Part shown: positions 17,767-27,400 of the stretch, piece by piece
Layout of the letters: every line of letters begins with the position of its first letter
Position numbering within the stretch: position 1 is the stretch's first letter
Assembly (NCBI RefSeq): GCF_000018025.1
Contig: NC_009831.1
Coordinates: forward strand, 3,844,001-3,908,000
Length of the DNA: 64,000 nucleotides
Direction: 5' to 3'
Source of the DNA: Shewanella sediminis HAW-EB3
GTDB lineage: Bacteria; Pseudomonadota; Gammaproteobacteria; Enterobacterales; Shewanellaceae
Notes under the pieces: generated by a model
The model's database searches: none
What the model was told of the DNA's origin: nothing
Seen by the model: the letters and a program-made list of their open reading frames with translations, nothing else
Made by a program: the position numbers and the translations under genes

Positions 17767-17991
17767 TTACTGTCGAGTATAGATTTGTAGAATAGGAAAT
17801 AAACGCTGGCCGAAGGAGAGCGTCATCGAAATGGTCTCTTCGCGTTTAAATTTTTGTTTATAGGGTGCCGGCTCACGCCTTTTGCCATCGGCAAATAATG
17901 CCAACATCTGTTCACTTTGAAAAATCCGACTACCCGAAGATAAATTTTTGAGCGTGACTACAGCCTTTCGAACGCCATTTTCGTTACTCAT
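17767..17991 (-). CDS. Small ORF of uncertain status (74 aa)
   Basis: The reading frame encodes a basic 74-residue protein starting MSNENGVRKAVVTLKNL. I do not recognise it. An upstream in-frame start at 18036 is unlikely because it lies inside the terminator hairpin at 18022-18055. There is no good ribosome-binding site before 17991, and no signal peptide or membrane segment. It might be a short real gene, a remnant, or chance. Confidence 0.35.
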   Translation of the reverse strand: MSNENGVRKAVVTLKNLSSGSRIFQSEQMLALFADGKRREPAPYKQKFKREETISMTLSFGQRLFPILQIYTRQ

Positions 17992-18021
17992 AACCACATA
18001 GTTGATAAGACTGAGTTGTAA

Positions 18022-18055
18022 AAAATAGGGCCACACTTCTATGTGGCCCTATTTT
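18022..18055 (-). terminator. Strong terminator after the EF-G-like gene (bidirectional in form)
   Basis: AAAATAGGGCCACA (18022-18035) and TGTGGCCCTATTTT (18042-18055) are perfect 14-bp arms with a 6-nt loop. On the minus strand the stem ends in a run of six T. It lies 68 nt after the stop of the EF-G-like gene. Confidence 0.9.
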
Positions 18056-18122
18056 AAACTTCAGCTTACATGATTAATCTCTGCGGTCTATCTTAATTAC
18101 CCAAGCTAGTAAAAACTCAGAC

Positions 18123-20171
18123 TCAGGCGACCTCTCTTACCGATTTGATTAATGATTTCTGTACATTGTCCGGAGTAATATCGTATCTGGCAAAGGTCAT
18201 GCTGAACTGACCGTCCCCTCCGGTCATAGATTTAAGTCGGGTCGAATAGTCATCGACAGTCGCAAGCGGCGCCTCTACGCTGACAACGACTTTACTATTC
18301 CCCTGAGCCTGAGTACCACATACCATGCCTCGACAGGAACTGATATCACCTGTGATATCGCCCACGTGTTCCTGTGCGACAACCACTTCCATCTCAACGA
18401 CGGGTTCTAATATCACCGGCGTTGCCTGGGCAACCGCATCGAGAAACGCCTTCTTACCCGCCATCACAAAGGCTATCTCTTTCGAGTCGACACTATGATG
18501 CTTACCATCGAGTAAACAGACTTTGATATCCTGCATAGGGAACCCGGCTAAGGCGCCTGAAATCATGGCTTCTTTTATCCCTTTTTCAACGGCGGGAATA
18601 TACTGCCCGGGAACCGATCCCCCCACGACCTTAGAGACAAACTCAAAACCGGCGCCCCTTTCCAGAGGCTCTACCGTCAGCTCGACTTCACCAAACTGAC
18701 CAGAGCCACCCGATTGCTTCTTGTGGCGGTACCTTGCTGTAGCACTGTCGGTAATCGTCTCACGATATGCGACAGCGGGTTTATCTGTATCCATATCGAC
18801 ATTAAACACGTCATGGGCTTTTTCTATCGCGATCTGAAGATGCAGGTCCCCCTGCCCCTGAAGTATCATTTGACCTTCAGCATCATTCTTCGCCAGACTT
18901 AAGCTTGGATCTTCGGCAACCAACTTATGTAAAACTTCGGCAATCTTTTGTTCATCGCCTCGACGCTTGGGCATCACGGCTAAACCGAAGATAGGTTGAG
19001 GAAGATTGAGCTCAGGGAGATGAAATTGATCTTCATCATGACTGTCGTGTAATACGGCGCCGACTTCAAGTTCATCCACTTTGGCCACCGCACAGATATC
19101 ACCAGGAACTGCTTGCGGTACCCCAATTTGCTTATCACCTTGTAACTTAAATATATGGGTAACTTTAAACGGTTTACGTCCCTCACCAATAAACAGCTTC
19201 ATACCAACGGTGACCGTACCCTGATAGAGGCGGAACACGCCCATTCGTCCGAAGAAGGGATCGATGGAGATCCTAAATACATGGGCGAGTACATGGTCAC
19301 TGGCATTCTGAGTCACATCCACCGGTGTAAGATTGCTCCCAGCCCCTTTCACAAACTGAGGCGGGTTAGCCTCTAATGGACTTGGCATCAACTTAGTGAT
19401 GATCTCGAGCAGTGATCCAATACCGACCTCTTGCTCTGCACTGGTGAAACACACAGGCACCAGATGCCCCATACGTAGCGCGGCTTCCAATGGCGCATGT
19501 AACTGCTCTGGGGATAAACACTCTCCCTGTTCGAGATAGACCTCCATCAACTCCTCATCTTCTTCGAGTACCGTATCGATTAGATCATCTTTAGCCGACA
19601 TCGCAGAGTGAAACAGTGAATCGGCGGCGCCCTCTTCACAATGAAGATAACAATCGACCACATCATCTAATGATGCTGTCGGTAAATTGACCGGCAGACA
19701 ACGAGGTCCGAATCGCCGCTGAATCTCTTCGAGGAGGCCCGGTAACCTCTCTTCATTACCATCGATGTGGTTAATCGCAATCAATACCACCTTACCCATG
19801 GTTCGAGCCGCTTCGAATGCTCTTTGAGTCAGCGTCTCGATACCGGTCGATGCATTGATCACCAACAGGACAGACTCAACGCCGGGCAGGGGTAATAGTG
19901 CTCGGCCAAAGAAGTCTGGCATGCCGGGGGTGTCGATAAGGTTGATATGGTGGTTGTCGAAATCTAGATTTAAGAAGGAGGGTTCTAAACTGTGGCGATG
20001 GGATTTTTCCTGGGCAGTGAAATCAGCATGATTTGTGCCCTTATCCACCCTGCCTTTTTGAGCAATAGCCTTAGCGCGGAAGAGTAATGCCTCCAGTAGA
20101 GAGGATTTACCCGATCCTGTGTGTCCGAGCACCGCCAGATTTCTGATCTGCTCGGTTATAAACTCAGCCAT
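18123..20171 (-). CDS. Elongation factor G-like GTPase (EF-G paralogue)
   Basis: This 682-residue translational GTPase has the full EF-G length: G domain, domain II (about 295-390), and domains III-V, including the domain IV segment KQSGGSGQFGEVELTVEP. The G motifs are atypical. The P-loop is GHTGSGKS rather than GHVDHGKT, the switch I RGIT is replaced near EKSHRHSLEPS, and G4 reads AINHID. G3 DTPGMPDF is intact. This matches the EF-G-2-like group, not the main fusA, which normally lies with rpsL/rpsG. Its precise role in translation is unclear. AAGGAGG, 5 nt before ATG 20171, makes this the start rather than ATG 20186. It is monocistronic, with a strong terminator. Confidence 0.88.
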   Translation of the reverse strand: MAEFITEQIRNLAVLGHTGSGKSSLLEALLFRAKAIAQKGRVDKGTNHADFTAQEKSHRHSLEPSFLNLDFDNHHINLIDTPGMPDFFGRALLPLPGVESVLLVINASTGIETLTQRAFEAARTMGKVVLIAINHIDGNEERLPGLLEEIQRRFGPRCLPVNLPTASLDDVVDCYLHCEEGAADSLFHSAMSAKDDLIDTVLEEDEELMEVYLEQGECLSPEQLHAPLEAALRMGHLVPVCFTSAEQEVGIGSLLEIITKLMPSPLEANPPQFVKGAGSNLTPVDVTQNASDHVLAHVFRISIDPFFGRMGVFRLYQGTVTVGMKLFIGEGRKPFKVTHIFKLQGDKQIGVPQAVPGDICAVAKVDELEVGAVLHDSHDEDQFHLPELNLPQPIFGLAVMPKRRGDEQKIAEVLHKLVAEDPSLSLAKNDAEGQMILQGQGDLHLQIAIEKAHDVFNVDMDTDKPAVAYRETITDSATARYRHKKQSGGSGQFGEVELTVEPLERGAGFEFVSKVVGGSVPGQYIPAVEKGIKEAMISGALAGFPMQDIKVCLLDGKHHSVDSKEIAFVMAGKKAFLDAVAQATPVILEPVVEMEVVVAQEHVGDITGDISSCRGMVCGTQAQGNSKVVVSVEAPLATVDDYSTRLKSMTGGDGQFSMTFARYDITPDNVQKSLIKSVREVA

Positions 20172-20570
20172 AGTGGCCTCCTTCATGTCATTAAATTAAG
20201 TCAAATGGATTAAACCTTTGCATTGCTGCTAATAGAAAGTAGCAAGCTACTAGTGAAGAAAATTAAGTTGTTACCATAGAGTATAGACTTGTACCAGTGA
20301 CTGTTATTTGACCTGGATCACGCTTTATTTTCCTTACCTGTTTTTAAACAAAAATCACACACATAGAGTACAAGTGTAAGCTCAAATCAATCTAAAGGGA
20401 AAATATTAAGTCCCAGGTGATTGTGTTGAACACTAAGGTCAGGTAGTCTGCTCAACCATTAGTCAAAAAACACCCTACAAATAACGACAAACAGGGAACT
20501 CCTGCAGGGTTACCCGGTCATAAAGTCGTATTTAGTCCCAGTAGATTATTAACGGAATAGCGCTGAACCG
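20172..20570. other. Divergent intergenic region between EF-G-like gene and pfaR
   Basis: No gene is seen. It must contain the promoters of the EF-G-like gene and of pfaR-pfaABC. A TTGACC hexamer occurs near 20310 without a good -10. A palindrome lies at 20423-20433, and a CCTGCAGG-centred imperfect repeat lies near 20500-20520. No ribosome-binding site stands out before pfaR. Confidence 0.4.
20423..20433. promoter_or_regulatory. Palindrome upstream of pfaR, candidate operator
   Basis: GTGTTGAACAC is a perfect 5+1+5 inverted repeat, about 140 nt upstream of the pfaR start. It could bind PfaR itself or another regulator of the EPA operon. Its short length makes chance occurrence possible. Confidence 0.3.
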
Positions 20571-21437
20571 ATGGCAGAGCAAGCTCGAAAAAATATGAGT
20601 CCGGAAAATTCAAATCCGGATAAACGTACGCAAAGCGCGACCGAGACTCGGCACCGCAATGCCACCACAACGCCTGAAATGCGTCGGTTCATCCAAGAAT
20701 CCGACCTTTCAGTCACGCAACTTTCCAAGGTGTTGAACATAGGTGAAGCCACGGTACGTAAGTGGCGCAAACGTGACTCTGTCGAAAATACGCCAAATAC
20801 GCCCCACCATCTCAATACAACGTTGACCCCCCTTCAGGAATACGTGGTTGTAGGCTTGAGGTATCAGCTTAAGATGCCACTCGATAAACTCCTTCGGGTA
20901 ACGCAAAATTTTATTAACCCCAATGTTTCTCGCTCCGGGTTAGCAAGATGCCTTAAACGTTACGGCGTATCACGGGTGAGTGATATAGAGAGCCCTCACG
21001 TACCCGAGCGATACTTCAATCAACTGCCCATCATTCAAGGCAGTGATGTTCAAACTTATACTCTTCACTTCGAAACGCTAGCCGAGACATTGGCAATGCC
21101 GAGTCCCGATGGCGATAACGTGGTTCAGGTAGTGTCTCTCACTATCCCTCCTCAGTTAACCGAAGAGCAACCAAGTTCAATACTGCTTGGCATCGACCCG
21201 AGCAGCGACTGGATCTATTTAGACATATACCAAGATGGCAACACCCAAGCCACGAATCGATACATCGCCTATGTGCTTAAGCATGGGCCGTTTCATCTGC
21301 GTAAGTTGCTCGTTCGCAACTACCACACCTTTTTACAGCGCTTCCCCGGTGCCAGACTCAATACTGGTACCACACATAAAAGCGCGGCAACTAACAACAA
21401 GACGCCTGAAAACCAGGCACCCAGCGGAGACTCATAA
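20571..21437 (+). CDS. pfaR: Transcriptional regulator of EPA synthesis PfaR (transposase-like)
   Basis: This 288-residue protein sits directly upstream of pfaA, where PfaR activators are found in Shewanella. An N-terminal HTH (about 38-68, DLSVTQLSKVLNIGEATVRK) is followed by a second helical DNA-binding part (LTPLQEYVVVGLRYQLKMPL; SRSGLARCLKRYGVSRV). A C-terminal region is similar to the start of an IS481-type integrase core (LGIDPSSDWIYLDIYQDG). The positions where that family has its first two catalytic Asp appear changed (LHFETL; LVRNY where LTDNG is usual), and the protein stops before the rest of the core. So it is probably a domesticated, inactive transposase. It overlaps pfaA by 1 nt (TAATG). 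The start could be ATG 20571 or 20595; neither has a clear ribosome-binding site. Confidence 0.85.
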   Translation: MAEQARKNMSPENSNPDKRTQSATETRHRNATTTPEMRRFIQESDLSVTQLSKVLNIGEATVRKWRKRDSVENTPNTPHHLNTTLTPLQEYVVVGLRYQLKMPLDKLLRVTQNFINPNVSRSGLARCLKRYGVSRVSDIESPHVPERYFNQLPIIQGSDVQTYTLHFETLAETLAMPSPDGDNVVQVVSLTIPPQLTEEQPSSILLGIDPSSDWIYLDIYQDGNTQATNRYIAYVLKHGPFHLRKLLVRNYHTFLQRFPGARLNTGTTHKSAATNNKTPENQAPSGDS

Positions 21438-24400
21438 TGAGCCAGACCTCTAAACCTTCAAAGAAGCCTTTAGCGAGTGACAAGAAGACAGTAAAAGTGG
21501 ATAAGTCCTCAGCGAAAACAGCTGAGCCACAGCAGGACTCACAAGCTGACTCACGTCTTAATAAACGTCTTAAAGATATGCCTATCGCGATTGTCGGTAT
21601 GGCGAGTATCTTTGCGAACTCTCGTTACCTCAATAAGTTCTGGGACTTGATCAGTGAAAAAATCGATGCGATCACCGAATTGCCATCGACTCACTGGCAA
21701 CCGGAAGAGTATTACGACGCTAACAAGAGCACGCCGGATAAGAGTTACTGTAAGCGTGGTGGTTTCTTGCCTGGTGTTGATTTCAACCCAATGGAATTTG
21801 GCCTACCGCCAAATATCCTGGAGTTGACTGATAGCTCGCAGCTACTCTCTTTGATTGTTGCTAAAGAAGTTCTGGCCGATGCACATCTGCCTGAAGGTTA
21901 CGACAGAGATAAGATTGGTATCACACTGGGTGTGGGCGGTGGTCAGAAGATCAGCCACAGCTTAACAGCCCGTCTGCAATACCCGGTACTTAAGAAGGTA
22001 TTCGCGAACAGCGGCATCAGCGACGAAGATAGCGCGATGCTGATCAAGAAGTTCCAGGACCAATATGTTCATTGGGAAGAGAACTCGTTCCCGGGATCTC
22101 TGGGCAATGTTATCTCTGGTCGTATCGCTAACCGTTTCGATTTTGGTGGCATGAACTGTGTCGTCGATGCAGCCTGTGCAGGTTCCCTCGCCGCAATGCG
22201 TATGGCACTGACAGAGCTGACAGAAGGCCGCTCTGAGATGATGATCACCGGTGGTGTCTGTACCGATAACTCACCGTCTATGTACATGAGCTTTTCGAAG
22301 ACGCCCGCATTTACTACTAACGAAACCATTCAGCCATTCGACATCGACTCGAAAGGCATGATGATCGGTGAAGGTATCGGCATGGTAGCGCTAAAGCGCC
22401 TCGAAGATGCCGAGCGCGATGGTGACCGAATCTACTCGGTAATTAAAGGTGTCGGTTCATCATCAGATGGCAAGTTTAAATCTATCTATGCACCACGCCC
22501 GGAAGGTCAGGCTAAAGCCCTAAGACGCGCCTATGACGATGCAGGTTTCGAGCCTCATACTCTGGGTCTTATCGAAGCTCACGGTACAGGTACCGCAGCG
22601 GGTGATGCAGCTGAATTTGCAGGCCTTTGCTCAGTTTTTGCCGATGGCAACGACACTAAGCAACACATTGCATTGGGTTCTGTTAAATCTCAAATTGGTC
22701 ACACTAAGTCAACTGCAGGTACTGCAGGTTTGATTAAGGCTGCCCTTGCACTGCATCATAAAGTGTTGCCGGCAACGATTAACATCAGCCAGCCAAGCCC
22801 TAAGCTTGAAATTGAAAAATCACCATTTTACCTAAACACTGAGACACGCCCTTGGCTGCCACGTGTTGACGGCACGCCTCGCCGTGCAGGTATCAGCTCA
22901 TTTGGTTTCGGTGGTACTAACTTCCACTTCGTACTGGAAGAGTACAACAAAGAGCACAGCCGCACAGATGCTGAGAAAGCGAAATACCGTCAGCGTCAAG
23001 TTGCCCAAAGCTTCCTGGTGAGCGCAGCATCAAAAGATGCGCTAATTACAGAGCTAAACGCACTCGCGACAGCGGCTGCAAGCAGCGAGTTCATCATTGC
23101 TAACGCAGCGAAAGACTACAGCCTACGAGAACTTGATTCAAAATCTGCGCGTATCGGCTTAGTGGCTAACACTAGCGAAGAGCTGGCGACACAGATCAAA
23201 CAAGCAATTGCAAAACTAACCAGCAGCACCGACGATGCTTGGCAACAACCTGGTGGCACTAGCTACCGAGCTAATGCTATTGAAGGAAAGGTTGCCGCAC
23301 TATTTGCTGGCCAAGGTTCACAGTACCTCAACATGGGTCGCGATCTTGCCTGTTACTACCCAGAGATGCGTCAGCAGTTTGTAGCCGCTGATAAAGTCTT
23401 TGCTGAAAATGACAAGACCCCGCTTTCACAGACGCTTTATCCAAAGCCTGTTTTCAACAGAGATGATGTTAAAGCACAAGAAGCGGTACTGACTAACACT
23501 GCCAATGCACAAAGTGCTATCGGCGCCATCTCTATGGGCCAATATGAGCTGTTCACCGCCGCTGGGTTTAATGCCGATATGGTTGCAGGTCACAGCTTTG
23601 GTGAACTGAGTGCCCTTTGTGCATCTGGCGCAATTTCAACTGAAGACTACTACAAACTAGCGTTTGCCCGTGGCGATGCCATGGCGACGAAAGCGCCAGC
23701 TAAAGATGGCGTAGAAGCCGATGCCGGTGCCATGTTCGCTATCATCACCAAAGACGCTAAAGATCTTGAAGCTGTTGAAGCGACTATCGCTAAGTTCGAT
23801 GGCGTAAAAGTAGCTAACTACAATGCACCGACTCAGTCTGTCATTGCGGGTCCTACAGCCTCTACTGCTGATGCAGCTAAAGCACTCAGCGAGCTTGGTT
23901 ACAAGGCAATCAACCTGCCGGTATCAGGTGCCTTCCACACAGAACTGGTTGGTCACGCTCAAGCACCATTTGCTAAAGCGATTGATGCCGCTAAATTCAC
24001 TAAGCCAAGCCGCGCGCTGTATTCAAACGCAACGGGCGAGCTTTACGATAACACCGCCGCTAAGATTAAGGCTTCGTTCAAGAAGCATATGCTTCAATCG
24101 GTACGCTTTACCGCTGAACTTGAAGCTATGTATGACGCTGGAGCACGTGTTTTTGTTGAGTTTGGTCCTAAGAACATACTCCAAAAGCTGGTTCAGGGAA
24201 CACTTGCTGATAAGGCTGGCCCAAATAAAACGGGAATAGTCGCCATCTCTATCAACCCAAGCCCTAAAGGTGATAGCGACCTACAGCTTAAGCAAGCTGC
24301 GATACAGCTAGCGGTTGCCGGTATCAAGCTCGATAATATCGACCCATACCAAGCCGATATCGCCGCCCCAGAGAAGAAGTCGCCAATGAGCATCTCGCTT

Positions 24401-27400
24401 AACGCCGTAAACCATATCAGCAAGGCCACTCGCGCTAAGATGGCCAAATCTCTCGAAACTGGCACAGTCACCAGCTCTACTATCGTAGAAGAAAAGGTCA
24501 TTGAGAAAGTAGTTGAAGTAGAGAAAGTGGTAGAAGTTGAGAAGATCGTAGAAGTTGAAAAAGTTGTCGAAAGAATTGTAGAAGTCCCAACAGTTATAGA
24601 GAGTCAAGTAGTGTCTCAAAACGCACCTGTTTTAAATAAAGAGCCATCAGCGGTTCTTAGCAATAAGCCATCAGCGGCTGTTAGCAATGACGCGCTAACT
24701 AATTTCTTTGCAGCGCAGCAGCAAGCAGCAGAACTTCATCAGCAGTTCCTGGAGATCCCGCAGCAATACGGTGAGACCTTCACGACCTTAATGACTGAAC
24801 AAACCAAGTTAGCTGGAAACGGCATCGCAATACCAGAAAGCCTACAACGCTCTATGGAGCAGTTCCACCAGCTTCAGGCACAGACACTACAGAGCCACAC
24901 TCAGTTCCTTGAGATGCAAGCCGGCAGCAACACTGCAGCGCTAAGTATGCTAACGGGCACTCCAACTCAAATACTCTCTCAGCCACAAGCTAAAACAGTT
25001 AAACCAGTAGCCCCAGTACAAACAGCTATTGCTCAGCCTGCACCAGTTCAAGTTGCTGCTCCAGCACCTGTTGCACAGGTTCAAGTGGCTCCAGTTCAAG
25101 TGGCTAAGCCAGTACAGACCGTTAGCCATCAAGCAGCTCCAGCTCCAGTACAAGTAACTCCAGTTGCTGTAGCTCCTGCAGCTCAAGCAGAAACAGCCCT
25201 GAGCGCGACTCTTTCTTCAGAGACAGCCCTGAGCGCACAAAGAGTTCAAGCAACCATGCTTGAAGTGGTTGCCGAGAAAACCGGTTACCCAACAGAGATG
25301 CTAGAGCTTGAGATGGATATGGAAGCCGATCTTGGTATCGACTCTATCAAGCGTGTTGAAATTCTAGGAACAGTTCAAGATGAGCTGCCAGGCCTGCCTG
25401 AGCTAAGCCCTGAAGATCTAGCCGAGTGTAGAACACTGGGCGAAATCGTTTCGTACATGAATAGCAAGTTGCCTAATACAAGTGCCGCCGCAACTCCTGT
25501 TGCTACTGCCGCTTCTGCTGAGACAGCCTTGAGCGCGCAAACAGCCCTGAGCGCACAAAGAGTTCAAGCAACCATGATGTCAGTGGTCGCCGAGAAAACA
25601 GGCTACCCTACTGAGATGTTAGAGCTTGAGATGGATATGGAGGCGGACCTTGGTATCGACTCTATTAAGCGTGTTGAAATTTTAGGAACCGTTCAAGATG
25701 AGCTTCCAGGCCTGCCTGAGCTAAGCCCGGAAGATCTAGCCGAGTGTCGTACACTGGGTGAAATCGTTGCTTATATGAATAGTAAACTTCCTTCAGGAAG
25801 TTCAACTGCTCAAGCAACAAGCGCCGCAGGCTCTTTACCTTCACAAGCCGCTGAAGGCTCACTCTCTACTGGTCTTAGCGCAGAGAAAGTTCAAAGCACC
25901 ATGATGTCAGTGGTAGCCGAGAAAACCGGTTACCCAACTGAGATGCTAGAGCTTGAGATGGATATGGAGGCTGACCTTGGTATCGATTCTATCAAGCGCG
26001 TTGAGATCTTGGGTACGGTTCAAGATGAGCTTCCAGGTCTTCCTGAGCTAAACCCTGAAGATCTAGCCGAGTGTCGTACACTGGGTGAAATCGTTGCTTA
26101 TATGAATAGTAAACTTCCTTCAGGAAGTTCAACTGCTCAAGCAACAAGCGCCGCAGGCTCTTTACCTTCACAAGCCGCTGAAGGCTCACTCTCTACTGGT
26201 CTTAGCGCAGAGAAAGTTCAAAGCACCATGATGTCAGTGGTAGCCGAGAAAACTGGCTACCCAACTGAGATGCTAGAACTTAGCATGGATATGGAAGCTG
26301 ACCTTGGTATCGACTCTATCAAGCGTGTTGAAATTCTAGGAACCGTTCAAGATGAGCTTCCAGGCCTGCCTGAGCTAAACCCTGAAGACTTGGCTGAGTG
26401 TCGTACACTGGGTGAAATCGTTACCTACATGAACTCTCAACTGGCTGAGGGCTCTAAGCTTCCAGCTGAAGGGACTAATACAAGTGCCGCTGCAGCTCCT
26501 GTTGCTACTGCCGCTTCTGCTGAGACAGCCTTGAGCGCGCAAACAGCCTTGAGCTCAACTCTTTCTGCCGAGAAGGTCCAAGTGACTATGATGTCAGTGG
26601 TTGCCGATAAGACGGGTTACCCAACTGAGATGCTAGAACTTAGCATGGATATGGAAGCAGACCTTGGTATCGACTCTATCAAGCGTGTAGAAATCCTGGG
26701 TACGGTTCAAGATGAGCTTCCAGGCCTTCCAGAGCTAAACCCTGAAGATCTTGCTGAGTGTCGTACACTGGGTGAAATCGTTTCGTACATGAACTCTAAA
26801 CTTCCTGCGACGAATAGCGCTGCGGCGGCTCCTAATATTAGTGCCGCTGAGGGCTCGATCTCTGCAACTCTTTCTGCAGAAAAAGTTCAAGGCACCATGA
26901 TGTCAGTGGTTGCCGAGAAGACCGGTTACCCAACAGAGATGCTAGAACTTAGCATGGATATGGAAGCAGACCTTGGTATCGACTCTATCAAACGTGTTGA
27001 AATTCTGGGTACTGTTCAAGATGAGCTTCCAGGCCTTCCTGAGCTAAACCCAGAAGATCTTGCCGAGTGTCGTACACTGGGCGAAATCGTGAGCTATATG
27101 AACAGCAAACTGACTAATGCAGGTGCCGCAGCTGGCGCTGCTGTATCTGGTGCCGTTAAGTCAGTAGCAGACACAATTACCTCTTCTCTTGAGCTTCCTC
27201 CTCACAGCGAGGTAGCGCTAAAAAAGCTTAATGCGGCGGATCAAATCAATGACTGTTTCGCCGCAGACGCAACCCTAGTGATCACCGATGATGGTCATAA
27301 CGCAGGCGTATTAGCAGAGAAACTAACAAAGCAAGGCCTTAAAGTAGCCGTAGTACGTCTACCTAAGGGCGCAGCTCAATCACCGCTAAGCAGTGATGTA

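Noticed and set aside
18123..20171. Main elongation factor G gene fusA
   Set aside because: The P-loop and switch I motifs are divergent and there is no rps/tuf context, so it is a paralogue.
20571..21437. Active transposase or insertion sequence
   Set aside because: Catalytic positions are altered, the core is cut short, no terminal inverted repeats were seen, and the gene is coupled to pfaA.
25665..26189. Two repeated 65-codon minus-strand frames in the ACP region
   Set aside because: They are antisense shadows of the ACP repeats; their similarity to each other simply reflects the repeated coding sequence.
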